A DNA stretch of 64,000 nucleotides from Clostridium puniceum (GTDB lineage Bacteria > Bacillota > Clostridia > Clostridiales > Clostridiaceae): assembly GCF_002006345.1 (NCBI RefSeq), contig NZ_LZZM01000163.1, positions 1-64,000 on the forward strand, written 5' to 3'. Shown in pieces: positions 46,274-56,318 of the stretch. Numbering within the stretch: the first letter of the stretch is position 1; the number at the start of each line of letters is the position of its first letter. The notes under the pieces were generated by a model. That model ran no database searches and was not told the DNA's origin. It saw only the letters and a program-made list of their open reading frames with translations. The position numbers and the translations under genes are program-made.

Positions 46274-47814
46274 TATCTATCCACCTCTTTATTAATCATT
46301 ATACATTTCATAATACTTTCTTGAGTTGCTTCTTTTTTTGTAAGTTCTCCAACCATTCTGCCTTCATTAACTACGTATATTCTATCACAAAGCCCTAGTA
46401 ATTCTGGCATTTCAGATGAAATTACCAATACTCCACGTCCTGATGCTGCTAATTCATTTATAATTGTATAAATTTCATATTTAGCTCCTACATCAATACC
46501 TCTTGTCGGTTCATCAAGAATTAAGACTTGAGGATCTGTAAAAATACATTTACTTAGTACTACTTTTTGTTGATTACCTCCACTTAAATTTCCAACTGGC
46601 TGCAACACACTTGATGACTTAATTTTAAATTTCTTTCTAAAAGATTCTGCAATCTCATTTTCTGTGTTTTTATTAATAATACCGTTTTTACTAACACCCT
46701 TTAAATTAGCTAATGTAGTGTTCTTTAATATTTCATCCATTAATATGAGCCCATAATTTTTTCTATCTTCAGTAACATACGCTAAACCATTTTCTATAGC
46801 TTTACTAACATTACTTAAATTCACTTCTTTATCATTCATCTTTACTGTACCAGATATTTTTTTACCATAAGCTCTTCCAAATAAACTCATTGCTATTTCT
46901 GTACGCCCTGCTCCCATAAGCCCTGCAAACCCAACAATCTCACCTTTTTTAATGTGAAAGTTTACATTGTCTACAGCTTTTCTAGAATCATTATATGGAT
47001 CATATACATTCCAATTAGATACATCAAATAAAGTATCTCCTATTTTAGCATCTCTTGGTGGAAATCTATCTGCCATATCACGTCCAACCATTCCCTTTAT
47101 AATCCTATCTTCAGTAATTTCATCAATACCTTTTGTCATAGTTTCTATACTTTTACCATCTCTAATGACTGTTATCTCATCAGAAACTTTTGATATTTCA
47201 TTAAGTTTATGGGATATTAAAATTGAAGTCACTCCATGATTTTTCTTTAAATCAAGTAATAATTCTAGTAAACGCTCACTGTCTTCTTCATTCAACGCTG
47301 CTGTAGGTTCATCTAATATAAGTAATTTAACATCTTTTGAAAGAGCTTTTGCTATTTCAACAAGTTGTTGTTTACCAACTCCTATTTCTGAGATTAATGT
47401 ATTTGGATTTTCATTAAGAAAAACCTTTTTTAATAATTGTTGAGATTTTAAAATTGTTTGATCCCAATTTATTACCCCTTTATTTGCTTGTTCATTTCCC
47501 AAAAATATATTTTCAGCTATAGATAAATAAGGTATTAAAGCCAACTCTTGATGTATGATTACTATACCTAATTTTTCACTATCTCGAACACTACTGAAAT
47601 TACATATATTCCCTTCATATGAAATTGTCCCTGTGAATGTATTACTAGGATAAACCCCACTTAGTACATTCATAAGAGTAGATTTTCCTGCTCCATTTTC
47701 TCCTACAATAGCATGAATATCTCCATTTTTTACCTTTAAGTTAATACCGTTTAAAGCTTTAACTTTTCCAAATGTTTTAACTATATCTTTCATTTCAAGT
47801 ATAAAATTAGACAT
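46273..47814 (-). CDS. Sugar ABC transporter ATPase (XylG/GguA type)
   Basis: This 513-residue double-ATPase energises a CUT2 sugar importer. NBD1 has Walker [11 protein letters not shown]-loop HQELALIP, a signature near [15 protein letters not shown] and Walker [15 protein letters not shown]2 has [23 protein letters not shown] and [14 protein letters not shown]. Both catalytic cores look functional, unlike the paralogue at 43357-44850. It starts with ATG at 47814 after GGAGACA and is coupled to the permease by overlapping codons. Confidence 0.94.
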   Translation of the reverse strand: MSNFILEMKDIVKTFGKVKALNGINLKVKNGDIHAIVGENGAGKSTLMNVLSGVYPSNTFTGTISYEGNICNFSSVRDSEKLGIVIIHQELALIPYLSIAENIFLGNEQANKGVINWDQTILKSQQLLKKVFLNENPNTLISEIGVGKQQLVEIAKALSKDVKLLILDEPTAALNEEDSERLLELLLDLKKNHGVTSILISHKLNEISKVSDEITVIRDGKSIETMTKGIDEITEDRIIKGMVGRDMADRFPPRDAKIGDTLFDVSNWNVYDPYNDSRKAVDNVNFHIKKGEIVGFAGLMGAGRTEIAMSLFGRAYGKKISGTVKMNDKEVNLSNVSKAIENGLAYVTEDRKNYGLILMDEILKNTTLANLKGVSKNGIINKNTENEIAESFRKKFKIKSSSVLQPVGNLSGGNQQKVVLSKCIFTDPQVLILDEPTRGIDVGAKYEIYTIINELAASGRGVLVISSEMPELLGLCDRIYVVNEGRMVGELTKKEATQESIMKCIMINKEVDR

Positions 47815-47855
47815 TTATATTGTCTCCTTTCCATGCTTTTATTATTACTTATATA

Positions 47856-48935
47856 TTACTTTAAGTCTTTTTCTGTATAGTACTTTGAATCAATCAGAAC
47901 TTCTTTATAGTTTTCTTTGTTTACTACTAACGGAGTACATAAATATGATGGCACAACTTTTTTACCATTATCATATGTTTTTGTATCATTTATTTCCGGT
48001 TCAGACCCTTTAAATATAGCATCAACCATCTTTACACATTTTTCTGCAAGGGTTCTTGTATCTTTAAATATTGTTGAATATTGCTCTCCTGCAATTATTG
48101 ACTTAATTGAAGAAAGTTCAGCATCTTGCCCTGAAACTACAGGCATCTTCTTATCTCCGCTTCCATATCCAACACCTTTTATTGATGAAATAACACCTAT
48201 TGAAATACCATCATATGGAGATAAAATAGCATCTAAATTTTTATCAGCATAATTTGCAGTTAATATATTATCCATCCTTGCTTGAGCTGTAGCTCCATCC
48301 CAACGCAAAGTTGCAACTTTATCCATTGTTACTTGTCCACTATTTACTACTAATTTACCTTTATCTATATATGGCTTCAGTATAGACATTGCCCCATCAT
48401 AAAAATAATATGAATTACTATCATCTGGAGAACCTCCAAATATTTCAATATTAAAAGGACCGTCTTTATGTTCTAAATTTAATCCTTCAACAATTGATGT
48501 TGCTTGTTGAACTCCAACTTTAAAATTATCAAAAGTCGCATAATAACTCACATTTTCTGAATTCTTAATTAATCTATCATAGGCTATAACTTTTACTCCA
48601 ACATCTCCCGCTTTTTTTAGTACATCAGTTAGTGAATCACCATCAATACATGCTATTACTATTACTTTTGCCCCTTTAGAAAGCATATTTTCTACTTGAG
48701 CAACTTGATTATCAATCATGTCTTCTCCATATTGTAAATCCACTGTGTACCCCTTTTCCTCAAGTAATTTTTTCATGTTATCACCATCTTGAATCCAACG
48801 TTGTGATGATTTTGTAGGCATTGATACACCAATAAGCTTTTCATTATTTGTAGCTTTGCAGGAAACAAGAGAGAAAGACATTGTAAATAATGTAACTGCG
48901 AGTATTGATACAGATAGCAATTTTTTAATCTTCAT
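47856..48935 (-). CDS. ChvE/XylF-type sugar-binding lipoprotein
   Basis: This protein of about 359 residues is the solute receptor of the importer. The signal peptide ends in a lipobox (LVSC, Cys lipidated), so it is tethered outside the cell. The mature part follows the ChvE/XylF pattern: [65 protein letters not shown] and VVSGQDAE. Relatives bind xylose, arabinose, glucose or galactose. I start at ATG 48935 (MKIKKLL); its ribosome site is weak (AAAAGGATG), and an upstream start is possible. cre-like sites precede it. Confidence 0.9.
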   Translation of the reverse strand: MKIKKLLSVSILAVTLFTMSFSLVSCKATNNEKLIGVSMPTKSSQRWIQDGDNMKKLLEEKGYTVDLQYGEDMIDNQVAQVENMLSKGAKVIVIACIDGDSLTDVLKKAGDVGVKVIAYDRLIKNSENVSYYATFDNFKVGVQQATSIVEGLNLEHKDGPFNIEIFGGSPDDSNSYYFYDGAMSILKPYIDKGKLVVNSGQVTMDKVATLRWDGATAQARMDNILTANYADKNLDAILSPYDGISIGVISSIKGVGYGSGDKKMPVVSGQDAELSSIKSIIAGEQYSTIFKDTRTLAEKCVKMVDAIFKGSEPEINDTKTYDNGKKVVPSYLCTPLVVNKENYKEVLIDSKYYTEKDLK

Positions 48936-49001
48936 AAAATTACACACATCCTTTTCATTTTTATCAATAACATTTAAATAATTTAATATAAGCATATGCA
49001 A

Positions 49002-49015
49002 AGTTAACGTTTACA
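49002..49015 (-). promoter_or_regulatory. Downstream cre-like CcpA site
   Basis: On the minus strand TGTAAACGTTAACT matches the cre consensus TGWAANCGNTNWCA at all fixed positions but the last. It lies in the leader between the promoter and the binding-protein gene, where bound CcpA could act as a roadblock. Confidence 0.6.
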
Positions 49016-49119
49016 TGGCACTTAGAATGATTCCATACAAATTTTTTTGCTTTCATATTAATTCTATTTTAACTTAACCCCTCTCATATAATGTTTATTT
49101 TTGTTTTATTGTGTTCTTT

Positions 49120-49169
49120 TGTTTTCGTTTTCATATTTAAATATTATCACGTTTAAAATTGGCTGTCAA
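49120..49169 (-). promoter_or_regulatory. Promoter and start-site cre of the sugar ABC operon
   Basis: TTGACA (49169-49164) is followed after 17 bases by TAATAT (49146-49141). The predicted start site is covered by TGAAAACGAAAACA (49133-49120), which matches the cre consensus except at one position. This arrangement predicts repression by CcpA in glucose. The leader is about 200 bases long. Confidence 0.6.
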
Positions 49170-49298
49170 TACTGTTTATGCATATACTTTTTATAAACTT
49201 AACTGCTTAATTAATTTTATTTTCTTGCTGCGAATTTGAATATTTTCTTTCGTTTTTGTTTTTTTATTTCAAATATTTATTTCGAACAAAATAAAAGA

Positions 49299-49331
49299 CT
49301 GTTTCAAAATAATTAAATCATTTTGAAACAG
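49299..49331 (-). terminator. Terminator after the riboflavin transporter gene
   Basis: CTGTTTCAAAAT (49299-49310) pairs perfectly with ATTTTGAAACAG (49320-49331), 16 bases past the stop. Confidence 0.8.
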
Positions 49332-49346
49332 CTGTATTTTAACCTA

Positions 49347-49931
49347 TTATATAGTTTTTGTTCTATTTTCAGGGCTACCAAAGTTTGGTTCTGCTTTAAA
49401 AATTGAAACTGATACTTTTTTATATACTATATATGTTACTACTGATACTATAAAAGCCTTTATTCCATTGAAAGGCAACAATCCTAAAGTTATATATTTG
49501 ATTGATTCTGCTGGTGACATTTGCATTCCATAAGCTGGTAATAAGAAATAAACATTCGCTATAATACCTACTACTTCCATACAAACTGCACCTAAAATCA
49601 TTCCTAAAATTGCAGTTTTTTTGCTTTTCTTTTTATGATATACAAGCCCTGCTGGTAATATTAGTGATACTCCAACCAAAAAGTTTGCAACTTCTCCAAT
49701 TAAACCTGTTTGCGTTCCTTTTATTAATACTATCACTATATTTTTAATTAATTCTATAAGTACTCCCGCTAGAGGACCAAATCCAAATGCAGCCATTAAT
49801 GCTGGAACATCACTTAAGTCAATCTTAAGCCATGGAAAAAGTGGTATTATTGGAAAATCAATATACATAAGTATAAGTGCTAATGCTGATAATAAAGAAA
49901 TTTTAACCATTTTATTAGTATTATTATTCAT
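49347..49931 (-). CDS. ribU: ECF transporter S component for riboflavin, RibU
   Basis: This 194-residue membrane protein has about six hydrophobic helices and the S-component fold, with ALALILMYIDFPIIPLFPWLKIDLSDVPAL near the N-terminus, typical of RibU. It binds riboflavin and works with the shared EcfA/A'/T energy-coupling module, which is not in the window. The leader contains an FMN riboswitch with a terminator, so FMN shuts the gene off. A C-terminal tail of about 20 residues is polar and may be disordered. It is monocistronic. Confidence 0.95.
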   Translation of the reverse strand: MNNNTNKMVKISLLSALALILMYIDFPIIPLFPWLKIDLSDVPALMAAFGFGPLAGVLIELIKNIVIVLIKGTQTGLIGEVANFLVGVSLILPAGLVYHKKKSKKTAILGMILGAVCMEVVGIIANVYFLLPAYGMQMSPAESIKYITLGLLPFNGIKAFIVSVVTYIVYKKVSVSIFKAEPNFGSPENRTKTI

Positions 49932-50016
49932 TTTTTGCCTCCCAAAAGTTATCTCCTGGTGTAGCTTATTAGTTAATTTAATTTTTTCTTCCCTTATTTA
50001 TCTAATAACATAAATC

Positions 50017-50045
50017 AAAAAGCCCTGATGCAAAAACATCAGGGC
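50017..50045 (-). terminator. FMN riboswitch expression-platform terminator
   Basis: GCCCTGATG (50022-50030) pairs with CATCAGGGC (50037-50045), followed on the minus strand by five T residues. It lies between the aptamer and ribU and is the off-state structure. Confidence 0.9.
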
Positions 50046-50095
50046 ACATAATCCAATAAATAAGAATAAAGAAAAACTTAATTCCTAATAGGTTA

Positions 50096-50203
50096 CCTTC
50101 TTTCATCCAGACTATACTGTCGGCTTCGGAATTACACCGAATCAACTCTATTAAAGCTCGCGGGCTATACCGCCGGTAGGGATTTACGCCCTGCCCTGAA
50201 GAT
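50096..50203 (-). promoter_or_regulatory. FMN riboswitch (RFN element)
   Basis: The minus strand carries the conserved RFN blocks in order: CAGGGCAGGGCG, CCCTACCGGCGGT, AGCCCGCGAGC, GATTCGGTG, CCGAAGCCGACAGTATAG and TCTGGATGAAAGAAGG. It lies about 170 bases before ribU and works by transcription termination through the following hairpin. Confidence 0.97.
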
Positions 50204-50299
50204 ATATTATATTTTCTTAATTATATAATTTAATTCTAAACTTTGCAATATATTTTTAATATTTTCTAAACAGCTCTAGTAAACAAGTTCTAAAATTCT

Positions 50300-52195
50300 T
50301 TACAATTTGAAATATTCCTCCATTAATACATCTAGATCTTTTTGTATTTCTAGTTTTTTATTATATAAAGTATTTAGCTTTTCATAATCAGAAGAAAACT
50401 TAATAATTTCCTGTTCTATATTCTTCAGCCTTTCCTCAAATTCTTCTATTTGTCTTTCTAATTTTAATCTCTTAAACTCGTTGTTACTACTTTTTGTCGT
50501 TTTAGATGTTTTTTCTTTTTGAGGCTTTGCTATCTTATCTTTAGTTTTAGCTTCTATAACTAATTTTGAGCTTTTTATCTTGGCTGACTTTTCTTTATAA
50601 TATTCATAATTACCATCATAAGAAATTAATGATCCTTCTGACATTTCTACAACTCTGTTTGCTATATTATTTATAAAATATCTATCATGAGATACAAACA
50701 TAAGCGTACCTTTAAATTCTTTTAAGAAGTCCTCTAATTCCTCTCTTGAATCAATATCTAAATGATTTGTTGGTTCATCTAAAATCAAGAAATTCACCTC
50801 ACTATACATTAGCATGGCTAGCTTTAATCTGCTTCGTTCGCCACCTGAAAGAGTTCCAACTTCTTTGAATACCTGTTCACCAAAGAACATATATCTTGCA
50901 AGGTATTCTCTTGCCTTTCCATCAGTTATTACGACGTCTTCTCTAAAACATTCTAATATAGTTTCACTATCGTCTTGAAAGACTATATTTTGTGGTAAAT
51001 ATCCAAGCTTTATAGAACTACCTAAATGTGCAGTTCCATCATCTGCCTCATTAATTCCAAGTAAAATTTTAATCAAGGTTGATTTCCCACATCCATTTGC
51101 TCCTAGCAGTGCCACACTTTCTCCATTTCTTATTAATAATTCAGCTTTATCTAATAGAACTTTTTCACCATAACTTTTACATAAATCCTTGATTACAACT
51201 ACATTATCTCCAGATCTATTCCCCGTAACTGAATTTATAATAATACTATCTCTTTCTTCTACAGGTTTATCTATTCTCTTAATCTTATCTAAAAGTTTCT
51301 GCATGCTTGCAGCTCTTCTAAAAAACTTACCATTATCTCCTCTTTGCCCCCAGTCTCTCAGCTGAGCAATAGACTTTTCCATCTCTTTAATTTTTTTCTG
51401 TTGATCTAAAAATGCATCCATTTGAAGGTTAAGCTGTCTTTCCTTCTCGTCTACAAAAGCTGTATAGTTACCATAATAACTTTTTGATACCATATCCTCT
51501 ATTTCTACTATCTTTTTAACTACATTATCTAAAAAATATCTATCATGGGATACTATTATTACTACTCCTTTGTAATCTTTAAGATATGCTTCAAGCCATT
51601 CCATAGCATCTAAATCTAAATGATTAGAAGGCTCATCTAATAATAATATATCTGGATTTTGAAGTAGTATTTTCCCAAGAATTATTGTAGTTTTTTCTCC
51701 ACCACTTAATTGTGAGAATAACTTTTCCTTAAAACTATCATTAATCCTAAGCCCAGTACAAACTTTACTTAACTTCTCCTCTTTTTCATAACCTCCTAAA
51801 CTCTCATAAAGGACTTGTACCTTTGAATACTTATTTAATACCCCATCCATATTCGCTTCATCAACATTTGAAAGCTGTTTTTCTAATATTTCTAATTCCT
51901 TATAGACATTATCAATATTTTCAAAGGCTAAATTTAATACATCAATGACTTTTAAATCATCTGCATAAATTGGCATTTGTTCAAGATATCCTAAGTTTGC
52001 TCCTTTTTTAAAAGACAAAGTACCACTTTCATAGCTTTCACTACCTATAATTATTTTTAGAAGTGTACTTTTTCCACATCCATTACTCCCTACAATCCCA
52101 ACTTTTTCACCTGTTTGCACCTCAAAGGTAATATCATCTAAGACCTTAGCTGATCCATAATACTTTTGTAATTTATTTAAAGCTAATTCTATCAT
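50300..52195 (-). CDS. ABC-F family ATPase
   Basis: This 631-residue soluble protein has two ATPase domains joined by a linker and no membrane segments, the ABC-F layout of ribosome-associated translation factors and antibiotic-protection proteins. NBD1: GSNGCGKST, LSGGEKTTIILGK, LLLDEPSNHLD. Linker rich in charged helix (about 240-310). NBD2: GANGCGKST, LSGGERSRLKLAM, FLILDEPTNHLD. The C-terminus from about 555 is a Lys/Glu-rich coiled coil. I start at ATG 52195 after TGGAGGAATT. It overlaps the end of the MFS gene by 23 bases, so the two are co-translated. Confidence 0.92.
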   Translation of the reverse strand: MIELALNKLQKYYGSAKVLDDITFEVQTGEKVGIVGSNGCGKSTLLKIIIGSESYESGTLSFKKGANLGYLEQMPIYADDLKVIDVLNLAFENIDNVYKELEILEKQLSNVDEANMDGVLNKYSKVQVLYESLGGYEKEEKLSKVCTGLRINDSFKEKLFSQLSGGEKTTIILGKILLQNPDILLLDEPSNHLDLDAMEWLEAYLKDYKGVVIIVSHDRYFLDNVVKKIVEIEDMVSKSYYGNYTAFVDEKERQLNLQMDAFLDQQKKIKEMEKSIAQLRDWGQRGDNGKFFRRAASMQKLLDKIKRIDKPVEERDSIIINSVTGNRSGDNVVVIKDLCKSYGEKVLLDKAELLIRNGESVALLGANGCGKSTLIKILLGINEADDGTAHLGSSIKLGYLPQNIVFQDDSETILECFREDVVITDGKAREYLARYMFFGEQVFKEVGTLSGGERSRLKLAMLMYSEVNFLILDEPTNHLDIDSREELEDFLKEFKGTLMFVSHDRYFINNIANRVVEMSEGSLISYDGNYEYYKEKSAKIKSSKLVIEAKTKDKIAKPQKEKTSKTTKSSNNEFKRLKLERQIEEFEERLKNIEQEIIKFSSDYEKLNTLYNKKLEIQKDLDVLMEEYFKL

Positions 52196-53420
52196 TTTTA
52201 ATTCCTCCAACATTTTCTTTATTTTTGTGTTTTTTGAGTTTCAACATCAAGAACATCATTGCTGGAATATATAACAACGCTATAATTCCAAATGTTATTG
52301 AAAAACCTATTTTTTCTGCCAGCATACCAAACAAAGGGAATACACCTATCATAAATGCACTGAAACATAAACTGTCAAAGGACAATATCGTTGCCCGATA
52401 CTCTGATGGTATCCTTGAATTTATATAATCACTGAATATTGTAAATGCCAATCCTCCAGTAATTGATGTTACAAGAAAGAATGCTATAGATAAATTCTTG
52501 ATAAACGCTAGTCCAATTAGAGAAAGTATATTTACTACTGCTATACTTATTAAGGTTCCATTCAATTTCAATAGTTTTTCAATTCTATATGCATACTTTG
52601 AGCTTATTGCTTCGATAAGACTACTCAATGCACATATTATAGCAATTTCAGTCTTTGAGTAACTCATATCTGAAAAATACTGCTGACTATAGAAAAATAC
52701 AGTAGTTTGAAGACTTGCTACCAAAGAAGAAAAAAGTATTAAATACAATACCAATCTCCTTACCTTAAGCACTTTTATACTTGTTACTAATTGATTCACT
52801 ATTAAGTTTCCTTTTTGCTTTTCCTGATTTTCATTTTTCTCTTTATCTTTCTGGATAGGTGGTTCACTAAAACTATAAGCTGCTATTAGTGCTCCTATTT
52901 GTATAATAGTTCCTAATATATACGCATATAAAAATTTTATATCTGCTAATATTCCTCCTAGCAAGACAGCCATACCTTGTGCAACAGACATAGCAAAAGC
53001 TAAATTTCCCCATATTTTTTTGTACTTTTCCTCTTCACCCAATTCTTTTAAACTATCATAAACTAATGCTTCAGCTGCTCCAGAGTTTAAATTCATAGAC
53101 GCAGAACTTAAACTAAAAGCAATTGCAAAACCTAAAAAGCTATCTGATATTATCATAAGAATACAAGAAACTATACTTACAATTCTTCCTGTGATTACAC
53201 TAAACTTTTTTCCATACACATCTGCAATAACACCTGTAGGTAATTCAAAAAGAACTCCTGTTATATGATAAATAGATTCTAAAAGTCCTATTTCAACTAA
53301 GGACATACCTCTAAAGGCTAGATATAAAACCCATATAGCTGAAGTAATATTTAATTGTAATAGAAAATTATATATATAACTGACTGATATATTTCGTTTT
53401 AATTTATTATTGATACTCAT
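52173..53420 (-). CDS. MFS transporter
   Basis: This 415-residue major facilitator protein has about twelve hydrophobic helices. LPTGVIADVYGKKFSVITGR in the loop between helices 2 and 3 is the MFS motif A (GxxaDrxGrk). It resembles drug-efflux MFS proteins and lies upstream of, and overlapping, an ABC-F ATPase. A pump plus a ribosome-protection factor would fit antibiotic self-protection or resistance, which is inference. The start follows GGAGGCAATAAAAC. The leader carries a terminator-like structure. Confidence 0.88.
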   Translation of the reverse strand: MSINNKLKRNISVSYIYNFLLQLNITSAIWVLYLAFRGMSLVEIGLLESIYHITGVLFELPTGVIADVYGKKFSVITGRIVSIVSCILMIISDSFLGFAIAFSLSSASMNLNSGAAEALVYDSLKELGEEEKYKKIWGNLAFAMSVAQGMAVLLGGILADIKFLYAYILGTIIQIGALIAAYSFSEPPIQKDKEKNENQEKQKGNLIVNQLVTSIKVLKVRRLVLYLILFSSLVASLQTTVFFYSQQYFSDMSYSKTEIAIICALSSLIEAISSKYAYRIEKLLKLNGTLISIAVVNILSLIGLAFIKNLSIAFFLVTSITGGLAFTIFSDYINSRIPSEYRATILSFDSLCFSAFMIGVFPLFGMLAEKIGFSITFGIIALLYIPAMMFLMLKLKKHKNKENVGGIKNDRISFK

Positions 53421-53470
53421 GTTTTATTGCCTCCAATTAATATAATCATTATAGTTTTTTGCAAATAAAA

Positions 53471-53537
53471 ATAAGCCCCTTGTTAATCTTCTTTATTAAT
53501 ACAAAATTATTAATAAAGCTAACAATAAAAGGCTTAT
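53471..53537 (-). terminator. Leader terminator upstream of the MFS/ABC-F operon
   Basis: ATAAGCC (53471-53477) pairs with GGCTTAT (53531-53537), enclosing TTGTTA/TAACAA and CTTTATTAATA/TATTAATAAAG, and the minus strand continues as TTTTTATTT. Placed 50 bases before the MFS start, it is a candidate attenuator, or the end of the preceding transcript. Confidence 0.6.
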
Positions 53538-53629
53538 AGAAGAGAGTGTCTCCTGAAGTTTTAAGTCATAACACCAAGTAAAACTTTTTAAATGAAATTT
53601 TATATTCCATCTAAATTTAGTTGAACTTA

Positions 53630-53663
53630 TAACCTCAAGGGGCACAATGTAACCTTAAGGTCA
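53630..53663 (-). promoter_or_regulatory. Inverted repeat in the MFS/ABC-F leader
   Basis: TAACCTCAAGG (53630-53640) and CCTTAAGGTCA (53653-53663) are inverted halves agreeing at nine of eleven positions across a 12-base spacer. ACCTNAAGG halves recall MerR-family drug-regulator operators, but I find no matching promoter hexamers, so the role is open. An RNA hairpin is equally possible. Confidence 0.35.
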
Positions 53664-53713
53664 TCTAGTATTAAGACAAAACAAACATTCATATTAAATA
53701 AGTACACAATAAA

Positions 53714-53742
53714 AGGACTCAAAGCACAAAACCTTGAGTCCT
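53714..53742 (-). terminator. Terminator after the 48-codon gene
   Basis: AGGACTCAA (53714-53722) pairs perfectly with TTGAGTCCT (53734-53742), and the minus strand continues as TTTTATTG. Confidence 0.8.
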
Positions 53743-53808
53743 AAAAAATCTTAACATATTAGTAATATGAATTCATATATTGAATTCAACTAACCGAAAG
53801 ATGTAGAA

Positions 53809-53955
53809 TCATGGATTTATACTATAATCAGTACTTATTCTAAAAATGGACGCACTCCTCCCGTTAAAAGCTGACATTCCATTTTTTGCATAAGAACTAC
53901 TAGATTCTAAAATCTTATTGCAAGTAACTCTAACAGTACCAACTATATTAGCCAT
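53809..53955 (-). CDS. Unrecognised 48-residue small protein
   Basis: The peptide runs MANIVGTVRVTCNKILES, then SSSYAKNGMSAFNGRS and ends ASIFRISTDYSINP. It has one Cys, a serine-rich middle and no signal peptide or membrane helix. The expression signals are unusually complete: TTGACA, 17 bases, TAAAAT (54015-53987), a strong AAGGAGGG site 8 bases before the ATG, and a terminator 67 bases after the stop. I recognise no family. It lies upstream of an MFS exporter and an ABC-F ATPase on the same strand. It could be a peptide precursor, a leader or a standalone small protein. Confidence 0.7.
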   Translation of the reverse strand: MANIVGTVRVTCNKILESSSSYAKNGMSAFNGRSASIFRISTDYSINP

Positions 53956-53986
53956 AATCTACCCTCCTTTTTAAATAATTACTATG

Positions 53987-54015
53987 ATTTTATCTAAAGT
54001 ATTGCTAATTGTCAA
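53987..54015 (-). promoter_or_regulatory. Promoter of the 48-codon gene
   Basis: TTGACA (54015-54010) and TAAAAT (53992-53987) are separated by 17 bases and lie about 30 bases before the start codon. It is among the best sigma-A-like promoters in the window. Confidence 0.7.
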
Positions 54016-54181
54016 TATAATTTTCTCTTATAATAGTGATCCCTTTTAGCTGAAGCTAATCCATATAAGGAATTTTGATTCATTATATTTAAAAAGCAAT
54101 TTTTTTGTTTTAACAAAAAGAACCATCTCCTCCTGATTAAAATTTAATCATTTTGTGACACTCTCTTTTCTTTATATTTTC

Positions 54182-55963
54182 TTATACAATAAATCTTTTA
54201 ACTTCTCTTTCTAGATTCATAGTGCTTTCTGTTGACTTCTTAATCAATTTTGATACTTCCATAGATTGATTCTTTATGTTTATAGCACTTTCAGCATTTT
54301 CTACTGTATCTCTCGCACCTTCACTGGAAGCATTTGCAACTTCCAAAATTATCTCTGTCATACTGTGTATAGATGATAAAAGTTCCTCGGTTGTTGCACT
54401 AAAATCAGTCATTAAACCATCTACATATTCTGAGTCTTCACTGTATTTATTTCCTACCTCCATAAACACTTCATAATCTGAAGTTACTTCTTTAGATACA
54501 AAGTTTAGTAGGTTACTTGAACTATCTGAAAGATTTTCAACTGCTGTCATAACTTCACTAGTTACTGATTGTATTTGAAGAATATTCTCTTTAGATTGTT
54601 CTGCAAGTTTTCTAATTTCATCTGCTACAACTGAAAATCCTTTGCCCGCTTCTCCTGCACGTGCTGCTTCAATAGCTGCATTTAATGCAAGTAAATTGGT
54701 TTGACCTGTAATATTCATAATTGACTCTGATAAAACTCCAATATTCTCAACTACTTTTGCATCTTCTAAAGCTTTTTCTAATCGCTTTCCTACTTCAATA
54801 ATTATATTATTTGTCTTTTCTTTCGCCTCCATAACTTTTTCTTTAGTAAGGATAGCTCTATCACTTATTTTTGCTGCTGTTTCTGATCCTTCTTGTGACT
54901 TTTGAGCAATAGTCCTAACTGCCATTTCAATCTCATGAGAACTTGCTGATAATTCTTCTGAAGAAGCTGCTGTCTCCTCCATACTTGCTGCTAATTCCTC
55001 TGTTGTATCAGAAATACGCTGAATATCTTTATCTAATCCAAAAATATTTTTATCAACATCATCAGTAATTGTGTATAAAGCTTGAGATTCAATTTGTATT
55101 TTTTCGACTAAAATTTTAATGGATGATTTCATAGTTTCCATAGATTTTGCCAGATCACCAAAATCATCTTTTCTATTAATATATTTTTCAGGTAACTTTA
55201 TTGAAAAATCTCCTGTTGCAATAATCTTCATATGATCTATTGAAATATTTAAGCCTTTCATAATTTCTTGCGCTACCACAAATGTAGCTGCAACAGCTAA
55301 AATAAGGTCTATAGTTAAAATAGAAAACATTAATATTTTGTTCTTATTAAAATTTTGTGTTGTTATAGCACTTTGTTCTGCTATAATCTTATCAATGTTA
55401 TCTATGTAATTACCAGTTCCAATTACCCATCCAAAAGGCTCATAAGATTTACTATATGCTCTCTTGGGTGAAGCTTCTGTTGCACCTTCTTTAGGGAACC
55501 AATACTCTGTATATCCACCACCTTCTTTCATTCCATTTTTAATAATATCTTTTATCATTTCATATCCATTAACATCTTTTGAATTTAAACGGTTTGTCCC
55601 TTCTGTTTTATTACCTAACAAAACCACATTTTGTCCATCTGTTGTGTCAATCCAAAAGTATCCACCATCTTTGTATCTTAAGCCACGCACCAAATCTGAT
55701 GAAAGTTTTTTTGCCTCTTCTAGGGTATATTCTCCATCTTTATATTTTTTATTAATACCATCAATTAATGTAATTACATTGCTTACTTGGCTTTTAATAT
55801 ACTCATCATAATCTTCACGAATAGTTTTTTCTAATACCTCTAATGAAATTCGATTTGCTTCACTTTGTTTCTGAATATTAACAACTGCAATTCCTGTAAT
55901 CGCAATAAATATTAGCAAAATTAATAACAAGAGCTTTGTTCTTACTTTTAAATTATTCAACAT
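54182..55963 (-). CDS. Methyl-accepting chemotaxis protein with a Cache sensor
   Basis: This 593-residue chemoreceptor begins with a membrane helix (about 7-28). An extracellular single-Cache (Cache_2/sCache) domain follows (about 30-200; [39 protein letters not shown]), then a second membrane helix near 210-235 and a HAMP region. The signalling domain holds the hairpin tip [20 protein letters not shown]. It should sense a small extracellular ligand and signal to CheA. The ATG at 55963 follows GAGGTGG; an in-frame ATG at 55978 precedes that site. The tail lacks a CheR-binding pentapeptide that I recognise. Confidence 0.92.
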   Translation of the reverse strand: MLNNLKVRTKLLLLILLIFIAITGIAVVNIQKQSEANRISLEVLEKTIREDYDEYIKSQVSNVITLIDGINKKYKDGEYTLEEAKKLSSDLVRGLRYKDGGYFWIDTTDGQNVVLLGNKTEGTNRLNSKDVNGYEMIKDIIKNGMKEGGGYTEYWFPKEGATEASPKRAYSKSYEPFGWVIGTGNYIDNIDKIIAEQSAITTQNFNKNKILMFSILTIDLILAVAATFVVAQEIMKGLNISIDHMKIIATGDFSIKLPEKYINRKDDFGDLAKSMETMKSSIKILVEKIQIESQALYTITDDVDKNIFGLDKDIQRISDTTEELAASMEETAASSEELSASSHEIEMAVRTIAQKSQEGSETAAKISDRAILTKEKVMEAKEKTNNIIIEVGKRLEKALEDAKVVENIGVLSESIMNITGQTNLLALNAAIEAARAGEAGKGFSVVADEIRKLAEQSKENILQIQSVTSEVMTAVENLSDSSSNLLNFVSKEVTSDYEVFMEVGNKYSEDSEYVDGLMTDFSATTEELLSSIHSMTEIILEVANASSEGARDTVENAESAINIKNQSMEVSKLIKKSTESTMNLEREVKRFIV

Positions 55964-56276
55964 ATGAAACCACCTCATTAATTTCTTATTTTTCTGCTCA
56001 TATACTTTTACCTTACTTGAATTTATTACATTTTTTGATTTAATTATACTACTTTTTTGAAACGTTTACAATATTTTAAGTATTATTTGTAATATTATGA
56101 ATTTCTTTCTTAAGTATTAAATACGAATGTAAAAATTCTTTTTACATTCACTGCCCATTCCATATTTCTAATTTTAAAGTCCATTAGCAACTCAAATACT
56201 TTTGACTTAAGTAGAGCATTATTTTTATACATAAAACACATAATTTCATTTTATTATAATTGTTAAAAAAGTTAAA

Positions 56277-56299
56277 AGAGTAAGACGCTGTCTTACCCT
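56277..56299 (-). terminator. Terminator after the bacteriohemerythrin gene
   Basis: GTAAGAC (56280-56286) pairs with GTCTTAC (56290-56296), extended outward by purine/pyrimidine pairs. The minus strand continues into TTTTAACTTTTTT. Confidence 0.8.
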
Positions 56300-56318
56300 C
56301 TATCTACTTAGATAACTT

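Noticed and set aside
54046-54126. A 26-codon frame directly after GGAGGAG upstream of the 48-codon gene
   Set aside because: The ribosome site is only two bases from the ATG and the product is a low-complexity Lys/Phe peptide; no promoter is evident. A leader role cannot be excluded.
53541-54172. GAGAGTGTC inverted ends around the 48-codon gene as a transposon or MITE
   Set aside because: The match is only 9-10 bases, I see no flanking target duplication and no transposase sequence inside.
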